From positions 1 to 5,035 of the forward strand of contig PMKB01000261.1 in NCBI GenBank assembly GCA_003157595.1: a stretch of 5,035 bases of DNA, given 5' to 3'. Source of the stretch: Solirubrobacterales bacterium (lineage in GTDB: Bacteria; Actinomycetota; Thermoleophilia; Solirubrobacterales; Solirubrobacteraceae). The notes under the pieces are model-generated. The model saw nothing but the letters and a program-made list of their open reading frames with translations. It was not told where the DNA came from and made no database searches. Position 1 is the first letter of the stretch. Every line of letters starts with the position of its first letter. The translations under genes and the position numbers were made by a program. Shown here one piece after another: positions 1 through 4,031 of the stretch.

Positions 1-74
1 TCGGCGATGAGCGCGAAATACGCGACGCTTCCCCGCGCCGGAGCAGTCGTGCCGTCGACGCGCAAGGCGGTCAT
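1..74 (-). CDS. Possible 5' end of a gene leaving the window (partial)
   Basis: Reading leftwards from ATG at 74-72, an open frame begins MTALRVDGTTAPARG and continues through SVAYFALIA to the window edge without a stop. A GGAG lies 11 bases upstream, which is rather far but usable. The strand agrees with nearly all neighbours, and the hairpin at 107-139 would separate it from the ferritin-like gene upstream. The protein is too short to name. The competing reading is the plus strand: a frame open from base 1 ends at TAG 100-102 and could be the last 33 residues of a rightward gene. Neither is proven; the minus-strand reading is slightly preferred because it has a start and a ribosome site. 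Confidence 0.35.
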   Translation of the reverse strand, partial: MTALRVDGTTAPARGSVAYFALIA

Positions 75-106
75 CGGCTGGATCGCTCCGTGGCGGCGCT
101 AGCGCC

Positions 107-139
107 CGGCGGGCACCCGCAAACAGCGGGCACCCGCCG
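107..139 (-). terminator. Strong hairpin terminator after the ferritin-like gene
   Basis: Arms 107-120 and 126-139 pair around a 5-base loop, starting 12 bases beyond the TAA at 154-152. On the minus-strand RNA the two central positions form tandem G-U wobbles, so all 14 pairs hold. On the plus strand the same positions are C/A mismatches. That asymmetry points to function in the leftward transcript. No T-tract follows, as is common in high-GC actinobacteria. A perfect 12-bp palindrome (GGCGCTAGCGCC, 95-106) sits next to it and may add to the structure. Confidence 0.6.
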
Positions 140-151
140 TCGTGGCTGTGC

Positions 152-661
152 TTAGGCGCTCGCGTCGACGGCGATGCCCTGTTCGAGGATCGTTTTCATG
201 AGCGTGCGTGCGATGGTGAGGGCGTGTTTGTCCTGTGCGAGGTTTTCGCGCAGCAGCTTGGCTACCGCGGTGGCGCCGCGCCGCGCGTCGGCGTTGGCGA
301 TCAGCGTTTCATAGACCGCGATCTCATAGTGTTCGGCTTCGCTGGCGACCGCGAGGATCAGCACATCGGGGAGCGAGTCGTCGCTCTTCTTGATCATCGT
401 CTTGCTTTCGTTGGCTAGCGCTTCGATGACCCCGCAGGGCGAGTCATCGACGGGCTCGTCCAGGAGCTTGAAGCAGTGCTCAATGTTCGCGACGTGCTGC
501 AGCGTCTCTTCGCGGTGCACGGCCAGCGGGTGCCTGATCTCCTCGCGTAGCGTGCACTTCTCGAGCCGATCGAGCAGGTCGACGAGCTGCCGTTCCATCG
601 ACAGCGCCGATCCGAGTTTGTAGGTAAAGATCTCTTCGGGAGTGTTGAACCGTTCAAACAT
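152..661 (-). CDS. DUF892/YciE-like ferritin-like protein
   Basis: This 169-aa protein belongs to the DUF892 (YciE/YciF-type) ferritin-like family, small four-helix cytoplasmic proteins linked to general stress. Numbered from the upstream ATG at 673, the family pattern is visible: helix 1 with the SMERQL segment near residue 25; HREETLQHVANIEH at 53-66; the conserved Cys and Glu of the CGVIEAL segment near 80; SEAEHYEIAVYETL at 111-124; and a last helix with LLRENLAQDKHA at 140-151. The spaced Glu and His residues are the likely di-metal ligands. Length is normal for the family. The ATG at 661 is chosen because GGAG lies 6 bases upstream of it, whereas the ATG at 673, four codons earlier, has no recognisable ribosome site. 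The gene stands alone, with about 160 bases of upstream DNA back to the hairpin at 825-854. Peroxidase or iron storage activity is not established for the family. Confidence 0.92.
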   Translation of the reverse strand: MFERFNTPEEIFTYKLGSALSMERQLVDLLDRLEKCTLREEIRHPLAVHREETLQHVANIEHCFKLLDEPVDDSPCGVIEALANESKTMIKKSDDSLPDVLILAVASEAEHYEIAVYETLIANADARRGATAVAKLLRENLAQDKHALTIARTLMKTILEQGIAVDASA

Positions 662-824
662 TTGGTGCTCCATTTTGGGTGGTGGTTGAAAAAGAGCGGT
701 CGCGTTGGGGGTTTATCAGGCGCGGCGATCACGGACCGACTGCCGGCTTGAGGAGGTCTCGCTACACAGCGCGAGCAACATTGGCGAGCCACGGTGGACC
801 TCCGCTCATTGGGTTGCGGTCGGC

Positions 825-854
825 AGATCACGCCGGGCGGCACCGGCGTGATCT
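825..854 (-). terminator. Perfect 12-bp hairpin after the 27-aa gene
   Basis: AGATCACGCCGG (825-836) and its exact complement CCGGCGTGATCT (843-854) flank a 6-base loop. The hairpin begins 15 bases beyond the stop codon of the 27-aa gene and lies upstream of the ferritin-like gene, so it probably ends the leftward transcript of the small genes. There is no T-run. Because the repeat is perfect it could act on either strand, and a protein-binding dyad cannot be excluded. Confidence 0.55.
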
Positions 855-869
855 CTGCGTTGGTTGGTT

Positions 870-953
870 TTACGAGCGACGGCTGCGCCGGTAGCCGAAT
901 CTGCCGCCGGTCAGCAGCAGGACTACGATCACGATGAGCAGGATGATGAGCAT
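870..953 (-). CDS. 27-aa single-pass membrane miniprotein
   Basis: A textbook ribosome site (AGGAGGT, 4 bases before ATG at 953-951) precedes a 27-codon frame ending in TAA at 872-870. The protein is a hydrophobic run of Leu, Ile and Val (residues 2-14), a TGG turn, then a very basic tail with YRRSRRS at the end. This is one membrane span with a positively charged cytoplasmic end, by the positive-inside rule. I do not recognise a named family; such miniproteins are common beside CsbD-type genes and are often left unannotated. The gene follows the CsbD-like gene by 60 bases and has a hairpin downstream. The strong ribosome site and coherent composition are the main reasons to believe it is real. 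Confidence 0.7.
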   Translation of the reverse strand: MLIILLIVIVVLLLTGGRFGYRRSRRS

Positions 954-991
954 GGTCACCTCCTCCCGCCGGACGGCAGCTGGGGATGGAT

Positions 992-1017
992 CTAGGCGCA
1001 TTGGTTCTTGTGCCTAG
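992..1017 (-). terminator. Hairpin overlapping the stop codon of the CsbD-like gene
   Basis: CTAGGCGCA (992-1000) and TGTGCCTAG (1009-1017) pair around an 8-base loop with one imperfect pair: G-U if read on the plus strand, C/A on the minus strand. The structure includes the TAG stop at 1016-1014. It could attenuate leftward transcription between the CsbD-like and 27-aa genes. The mismatch falls on the strand that is transcribed, which weakens the case. Confidence 0.3.
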
Positions 1018-1184
1018 TGCTTCCTGCTACCGGTGAGGGTGTCGGCGACCTTGTCGACGGCGTTTTTCGCCGAGCCTTTGGCCTGGTCGGCGCGCCCTTC
1101 GTTCTTCAGGCGTTTGTTTCCGCTTACTGCGCCGGCAGCTTCCTTTGCGCGACCTTTTGCCTTGTCGATCTTCTTGTTGGCCAT
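1014..1184 (-). CDS. CsbD-like general stress protein
   Basis: This 56-residue protein is very hydrophilic and rich in Lys, Ala and Gly, without Cys or Trp. It carries the CsbD-family pattern of two similar Lys/Ala/Gly helices: DKAKGRAKEAAGAVSGNKRL near residues 7-26 and GRADQAKGSAKNAVDKVADTL near 30-50. CsbD proteins are small and probably disordered; in Bacillus subtilis csbD belongs to the sigma-B stress regulon. Their biochemical role is not known. The start at 1184 is fixed by AGGAGG ending 5 bases upstream. A longer in-frame start at 1211 would put that ribosome site inside the gene, so it is rejected. Length is close to the family norm of about 60-70 residues. Confidence 0.93.
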   Translation of the reverse strand: MANKKIDKAKGRAKEAAGAVSGNKRLKNEGRADQAKGSAKNAVDKVADTLTGSRKH

Positions 1185-1210
1185 GGTTCCTCCTGATTTG
1201 CGGATGGGCA

Positions 1211-1228
1211 AGCGCCCGAGTGGGCGCT
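1211..1228 (-). terminator. Short GC-rich hairpin between the 33-aa gene and the CsbD-like gene
   Basis: AGCGCCC (1211-1217) pairs exactly with GGGCGCT (1222-1228) around a 4-base loop. It lies about 50 bases beyond the stop of the 33-aa gene and some 25 bases before the CsbD-like start, so it probably isolates the two leftward units. No T-tract is present. Confidence 0.45.
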
Positions 1229-1279
1229 AGCGGTGGCTGCGGCGGGCTGGTCGCACGTTCTCAACGACGGCGAATCTGG

Positions 1280-1381
1280 TTAGAGCATGCGCACGATCAA
1301 AACAATGAGCGCAACGATCACGAGAAAGCCGATCAACCCGTAGCCGAACACGGAAAACGCGAGCGGCATAGCAAGCGCCAT
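1280..1381 (-). CDS. 33-aa membrane miniprotein
   Basis: AAGGAGG lies 6 bases upstream of ATG at 1381-1379; the frame ends in TAA at 1282-1280. The 33 residues are almost wholly hydrophobic: MALAMPLAFSVFGYG, then LIGFLVIVALIVLIV (residues 16-30), then RML. This predicts one long membrane span or a short hairpin, with an Arg near the C-terminus. No family is recognised. It sits between the DUF6458 membrane protein and the CsbD-like gene, each with its own ribosome site. A toxin-like hydrophobic peptide is formally possible, but no antisense RNA or partner gene is visible, so a stress-related membrane miniprotein is the simpler reading. Confidence 0.65.
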   Translation of the reverse strand: MALAMPLAFSVFGYGLIGFLVIVALIVLIVRML

Positions 1382-1418
1382 GGTGTGCCTCCTTTCCTAG
1401 ACCTGCGTATCGCTGCCT

Positions 1419-1493
1419 TTACAGCGCGTTGGTGCGCTCTTCTTCGACGTATCCGCCTGCGCCGTCGCTGCTGACGCGACGCTACCGCCGATA
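1419..1493 (-). repeat. DUF6458 3'-tail repeat, copy A
   Basis: This 75-base stretch matches 3625-3699 at 56 of 75 positions by hand alignment, in the same orientation. Both encode the sequence DGAGG(Y/F)VEEER followed a few codons later by TAA. Here the tail lies in frame just beyond the TAG that ends the DUF6458 gene. Confidence 0.7.
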
Positions 1494-1688
1494 CCCTCCT
1501 CGTCCTGCACCTCCGCCGAATCCGCCCCACGTGCTCCAGAACACGATCGACAGGACGAGACTGAGGGCGCCCAGGATGATCAGGATCAGGCCGATGCTGT
1601 GGAGGTTGAAGCCGGGTGTGGTGACTGATACGGCGAAGCGCAGGATTGCTCCTACCGCGATCATCACGATGCTCATTGCAACGCCCAT
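1482..1688 (-). CDS. DUF6458 family small membrane protein, ended by an in-frame TAG
   Basis: The 68-residue protein has two membrane spans: SIVMIAVGAILRFAVSV (residues about 6-22) and SIGLILIILGALSLVLSIVF (31-50), joined by TTPGFNLH. A WSTWGGFGGG segment and a Gly/Arg tail follow. That arrangement is what I associate with the actinobacterial DUF6458 family, whose function is unknown. ATG at 1688 is chosen because AGGAG lies 5 bases upstream; a longer frame to 1778 has no such site. The reading frame stops at TAG 1484-1482, but the same frame continues for 20 more codons to TAA at 1421-1419 and encodes RRVSSDGAGGYVEEERTNAL. The paralogous tail at 3625-3699 has CAG where this gene has TAG. A one-base nonsense change that shortened the protein is therefore likely; readthrough is possible. 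Confidence 0.85.
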   Translation of the reverse strand: MGVAMSIVMIAVGAILRFAVSVTTPGFNLHSIGLILIILGALSLVLSIVFWSTWGGFGGGAGRGGYRR

Positions 1689-1749
1689 ACGTTCTCCTAG
1701 TCCGACATAGAAAGTGGCCTGCCATGGAAGGTGGTGGCGACCGCAATGC

Positions 1750-1771
1750 GGCGGCACATGCTGCTGCCGCC
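1750..1771 (-). terminator. Hairpin between the broken small gene and DUF6458
   Basis: GGCGGCA (1750-1756) and TGCCGCC (1765-1771) pair around an 8-base loop. The hairpin starts 4 bases after the TGA at 1777-1775 and 62 bases before the DUF6458 start, so it is placed to end the upstream transcript. The stem is short and has no T-run. Confidence 0.4.
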
Positions 1772-1774
1772 AGC

Positions 1775-1988
1775 TCACGCATCGGTGACCTCGGGGCGGG
1801 CGTCTTGAGCGCGCAGTGCGTCTTCGACGCGGGCGATCGCCTGGTTGGCGCTCATGAACGCGACCACGCGCCTAAGTCGTGGCGGGCATGCAGTCGTGGC
1901 AGCGCCGTCGCGCAACGTCCCGAACACCGCCGCAAACCGCGTCCACGCGGCTCGCCGTCGAATCGGTAGGAACCAGCGTCTGGGGCAT
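1775..1988 (-). pseudogene. Broken small gene with an FMSxNQ (DUF2294-like) motif
   Basis: ATG at 1988-1986 has GGAGG 5 bases upstream, a good start. It opens a 38-codon frame (MPQTLVPTDSTASRVDAVCG at the N-terminus, two nearby Cys in RRCHDC) that stops at TAG 1874-1872. In another frame, coding runs across the stop and gives RLRRVVAFMSANQAIARVED and on to TGA at 1777-1775. The segment RRVVAFMSANQA matches GRRVIGFMSRNQA of the DUF2294 copy at 3531-3983, and 34 bases (1839-1872 against 3706-3739) agree at 29 positions. One frameshift near 1874 would join the halves into a protein of about 70 residues. Alternatively a GTG a few bases after the stop starts a separate peptide coupled to the first. 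The first half shows no DUF2294 similarity, so only the motif is shared. Confidence 0.4.
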
Positions 1989-2087
1989 GTCGACCTCCCG
2001 GGTTCGAAAGCGAAACCTCAGAAAGTCAGATCGTGTTGCCCGCCCCTGCTGTGGGCCGACCTCACAGTGGATGCCCTTCGACCGCTC

Positions 2088-2116
2088 AGTTTACTCCACC
2101 CACCAAACGGACACAA
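2088..2116 (-). promoter_or_regulatory. Possible weak promoter upstream of the small broken gene
   Basis: On the minus strand TTGTGT (2116-2111) and TAAACT (2093-2088) are 17 bases apart, resembling -35 and -10 boxes in a locally AT-richer patch. They lie between the hairpin at 2128-2154 and the gene starting at 1988. The match to consensus is partial and this is only a suggestion. Confidence 0.2.
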
Positions 2117-2127
2117 ACAACGAGTCA

Positions 2128-2154
2128 GCAAGCCGCCAGAGTCGCTCGGCTTGC
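2128..2154 (-). terminator. Hairpin after the 221-aa DUF2294 gene
   Basis: GCAAGCCG (2128-2135) pairs exactly with CGGCTTGC (2147-2154) around an 11-base loop, beginning 12 bases beyond the TGA at 2169-2167. On the minus strand it is followed at some distance by TTGTTTGTG. This is a probable transcription stop for the PRC-barrel/DUF2294 unit. Confidence 0.4.
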
Positions 2155-2166
2155 CGCCGTGTTGCG

Positions 2167-2832
2167 TCAGCCAAGGAGCGACGGCCGCCCGTTTGCCGCG
2201 ATCTCGTGCGCGTCGAGCAGATCGGTGCGCGCGAGAATGAAAACCTCGCACATCATGTCCGGGTGCTGCTGGTTGCCGCTCATAAAGCCGATCACCGGCC
2301 GGCCGGTCGCATGCTCGATGACCTCCTCGAAACGCTCACGCATCAGCTCCTGGAACTCCATCCGCTGCTGGATGACCGCGGCACCGCGGCCGCCCTCGAG
2401 CAACGTCTCCTGCACGAGCCGCGGCAACTGCTCGATCCGACGTGCCAACTGTTCAAGGCCCTGCCGTGTTCGTACACGCTCGGTCGCGGCCGCAGGCCAC
2501 TTCGCGTAGTAGAAGACGACTGCCTTGTACCCGGCTGGCAACCCGCCGACGTGATGTGCTCTGAACGTGCCGTACCCGGCCGCGCGGACCCCCGCCACGC
2601 CCGGACCAACGATGGCAACCATGACCCTACCCGGAGTGTCACGAGCCGCAGGCTCGCTGCTCCAGCGCACGAGCACGCGCCGTCCGCTGTCCGGTACGTC
2701 GTGGTCAACGACCAAGCTGCCGGCGTACTGGAAGTACGCAGTAGCGCCACCCTGACTGCCGGTGGCAAGGCGCGGTGCGCTCGCTGGCCAACTTCGGCGG
2801 CGCGGGATGCCTGATCGCCTTGCGATGCTCAT
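2167..2832 (-). CDS. Protein with C-terminal part of a DUF2294 domain and an unrecognised N-terminus
   Basis: The last third of this 221-aa frame is DUF2294: residues about 142-201 carry ETLLEGGRGAAVIQQRMEFQ, then ELMRERFEEVIEHATGRPVI, then GFMSGNQQHPDMMCEVFIL, the usual end of the domain. The expected N-terminal part of the domain (the GRGPTKARTY...DDL region) is missing. In its place are about 110 residues I cannot assign, including YFQYAGSLVVDHDV near 33-46, KAVVFYYAKWP near 103-113 and a helical LEQLARRIEQLPRL near 126-139. DUF2294 is a small cytoplasmic domain of unknown function. The gene follows the PRC-barrel gene by 24 bases, suggesting one transcript. The start at 2832 has no clear ribosome site, so the true start may be further in, or the N-terminus may be disturbed (see the separate observation on 2705-2854). 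Residues 142-188 match the other DUF2294 copy at 42 of 47 positions. Confidence 0.7.
   Translation of the reverse strand: MSIARRSGIPRRRSWPASAPRLATGSQGGATAYFQYAGSLVVDHDVPDSGRRVLVRWSSEPAARDTPGRVMVAIVGPGVAGVRAAGYGTFRAHHVGGLPAGYKAVVFYYAKWPAAATERVRTRQGLEQLARRIEQLPRLVQETLLEGGRGAAVIQQRMEFQELMRERFEEVIEHATGRPVIGFMSGNQQHPDMMCEVFILARTDLLDAHEIAANGRPSLLG
2278..2411 (-). repeat. DUF2294 core repeat, copy 1
   Basis: This 134-base block is matched by 3717-3850 with 17 differences and no gaps by hand alignment, in direct orientation. Similarity drops sharply on both sides. It codes for ETLLEGG through GFMSGNQ. Roughly half of the differences are silent, so both copies were probably under selection for protein sequence for some time after they separated. 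Confidence 0.85.
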
Positions 2833-2856
2833 GCGGCTTGGTCGCTGTGGGCATGA

Positions 2857-3534
2857 TCATTCGGGTTCGGCGAGGTCGACCGACGGTAGGTCTCGCACCT
2901 GGTCCTTCGTGAACGTGAGCCGGACGCCGTCCTTGACCTCCTTGACGGCGCTGATCGGGATGGCGACGCGCTTTTTGCCCCATAGGTGGCCCTCGTCGAG
3001 CAGGACGTGGGTCACGTGATGATCGCTGGGATCGATGACGAGCCCCTGAACCTGTCCGATCGGCCCGTCCGTTGCATGAACGTGCTCGCCGCGACGCACC
3101 TCCACCTCGCCCAACGGCACGCGGTCGTAGGTGACCGCTTGGGGACCAGCACCCGCGCCGCCCATCCCGATGCCGCCCATGCCCGTACCGCCCATGCCCA
3201 TGCCCCCCATGCCGAGACCGTAAAGGGGCTGGAACAGCAGTTGCCCTTGCCCGTAGCCCCAATCTCCGCCGGCCCCGGACAGGAAGCGCGTCTCTTCGGC
3301 GTCTTCGAGCGCTTCGAACTCAGTGGTTGTGCAACGCAGCCGGAGGCCTTCCGCTGTCGAGTTGACGAGCTCGACCGGCACAAGCCTGCCAATGGCTTGC
3401 CGACTGGTCGGCTCGACGACGAGATGCGTCAGCGAACGCGCGACGGGATCAACGACGACGCGTGTCAGTTCCCCGCACACGCCGTCGCTGCACTCAACCT
3501 CGCTACCAATCGTGAACTTCGTGACCTCGCTCAT
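2857..3534 (-). CDS. Double PRC-barrel domain protein with Gly/Met-rich linker
   Basis: The 225-aa protein contains two PRC-barrel-like domains. The first covers residues about 6-75 (GSEVECSDGVCGELTRVVVD, then THLVVEP, then LVPVELV). The second covers about 138-217 (LGEVEVRRGEHVHATDGPIG, then VQGLVIDPSDHHVTHVLLDE, then GKKRVAIPISAV). Between them, after a DWGYGQGQ segment, is a flexible linker of GMGG-type repeats at 108-128. PRC-barrels are small beta-barrel domains found in photosynthetic reaction centre H subunits, RimM and many soil-bacterial stress proteins, usually in protein or RNA binding. No signal peptide or membrane span is seen, so it is probably cytoplasmic. ATG at 3534 has AGGAG 6 bases upstream. 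The start overlaps the last codon of the upstream DUF2294 frame, which suggests translational coupling, and the next DUF2294 gene follows by 24 bases. Confidence 0.93.
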   Translation of the reverse strand: MSEVTKFTIGSEVECSDGVCGELTRVVVDPVARSLTHLVVEPTSRQAIGRLVPVELVNSTAEGLRLRCTTTEFEALEDAEETRFLSGAGGDWGYGQGQLLFQPLYGLGMGGMGMGGTGMGGIGMGGAGAGPQAVTYDRVPLGEVEVRRGEHVHATDGPIGQVQGLVIDPSDHHVTHVLLDEGHLWGKKRVAIPISAVKEVKDGVRLTFTKDQVRDLPSVDLAEPE

Positions 3535-3983
3535 TCAGCACTCCTGTTAGCAGGTACATAGACGTCGTGTGGACGCCGACCGGATCTTCTACCACGTATT
3601 TGGCTGAACACGGCAAGTCGTTGCTTACGTTGCGTCACTGCGTTCTTCTTCGACGAAGCCGCCGGCGCCGTCTTATGTGACGCGACGCTGACGCCGGGAG
3701 CCGCCGCCTGGTTGCGGCTCATGAAGCCGATCACGCGCCGGCCGGTTGCGGTCTCGATGACCTCTTCGAAGCGCTGGCGCATCAGCTCCTGGAATTCCAT
3801 TCGCTGCTGGATGACCGCCGTGCCGCGGCCGCCCTCGAGCAGCGTCTCCTCAACCCGCGAGAAGCCGCCCCGCAGCACGCACACCACGAGGTCGTCGGCG
3901 TAATAGGACTTGGTCCGCCTCGGACCATTGCCGTAGAACTCCATCAGCAGCCCGACCATGCCGTCCGTGAAGCGCCAGAGCAT
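3531..3983 (-). CDS. DUF2294 protein with its C-terminus replaced
   Basis: Residues 1-92 of this 150-aa frame are a good DUF2294 domain start: FTDGMVGLLMEFYGNGPRRT, then SYYADDLVVCVLRGGFSRVE, then ETLLEGGRGTAVIQQRMEFQ and GRRVIGFMSRNQ. The expected ending (PDxxxEVFxL) is absent. After residue 92 the frame runs into DNA that, in another frame, is the 3' tail of a DUF6458 gene, giving a basic tail of about 58 residues with no family resemblance (SKKNAVTQRKQR, then IRGRRSGRRP). The gene is thus a 3'-truncated fusion and may be non-functional. ATG at 3983 lacks an evident ribosome site; the frame is open a little further upstream without another ATG. A 16-bp dyad lies 18 bases upstream. The frame's stop overlaps the PRC-barrel start. 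Confidence 0.6.
   Translation of the reverse strand: MLWRFTDGMVGLLMEFYGNGPRRTKSYYADDLVVCVLRGGFSRVEETLLEGGRGTAVIQQRMEFQELMRQRFEEVIETATGRRVIGFMSRNQAAAPGVSVASHKTAPAASSKKNAVTQRKQRLAVFSQIRGRRSGRRPHDVYVPANRSAE
3625..3699 (-). repeat. DUF6458 3'-tail remnant, copy B
   Basis: In a frame different from the surrounding DUF2294 fusion, this stretch encodes RQRRVT, a TAA (3675-3673), then DGAGGFVEEERSDAT and TAA at 3627-3625. It aligns with the sequence just after the resident DUF6458 gene (1419-1493) at 56 of 75 bases. Glycine codons (PGGGSRR) precede it, as in the Gly-rich end of DUF6458. It is the orphan 3' end of a lost DUF6458 gene joined to the DUF2294 gene. Confidence 0.65.
3717..3850 (-). repeat. 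DUF2294 core repeat, copy 2
   Basis: Partner of 2278-2411, codes for ETLLEGG through GFMSRNQ. Upstream of it (higher coordinates) this copy keeps the N-terminal part of the DUF2294 domain that copy 1 lacks. Downstream of it the C-terminal part that copy 1 keeps has been lost. Confidence 0.85.
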
Positions 3984-4001
3984 CGCGGCATGGTAGTCGA
4001 C

Positions 4002-4017
4002 ACGAACACTTGTTCGT
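4002..4017. promoter_or_regulatory. 16-bp perfect dyad resembling an SOS (LexA) box
   Basis: ACGAACA-CT-TGTTCGT is a perfect inverted repeat around two bases. Its core CGAAC-N4-GTTCG matches the known LexA box pattern of Gram-positive bacteria and mycobacteria (CGAAC, four bases, GTTCG). It lies in the 48-base gap between the 61-aa gene (stop at 4034-4032) and the DUF2294 fusion gene (start 3983), 18 bases before that ATG, where a bound repressor could block transcription. The 2-base loop makes an RNA hairpin unlikely. A TetR-type operator is the main alternative. No -10 or -35 boxes are obvious. Confidence 0.55.
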
Positions 4018-4031
4018 ATCGGCAGGCTGCG

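Noticed and set aside
645..657. Palindrome TTGAACCGTTCAA as an operator
   Set aside because: It lies entirely in codons of the ferritin-like gene, downstream of the start, and its half-sites are 1 base apart instead of the 4-base spacing of an SOS box.
1333..1782. A 149-codon minus-strand frame
   Set aside because: It is very Arg-rich and overlaps, in another frame, both the DUF6458 gene with its ribosome site and the start of the 33-aa gene.
2093..2118. A GTTT...GGGT pattern on the minus strand resembling a stress sigma factor promoter
   Set aside because: The second box reads GGGTGG rather than GGGTAT and the spacing is short, so the match is too weak despite the stress-type genes.
1879..2814. 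A 311-codon plus-strand frame, the longest in the window
   Set aside because: It is Arg-, Pro- and Ala-rich with no domain pattern, crosses a hairpin and an intergenic gap, and lies antisense to a frame with clear DUF2294 motifs.
2705..3262. A 185-codon minus-strand frame within the PRC-barrel gene
   Set aside because: It has Arg/Gly-rich shadow composition in a frame offset from the well-recognised PRC-barrel protein. Only its last 49 codons, after 2854, are kept as a question.
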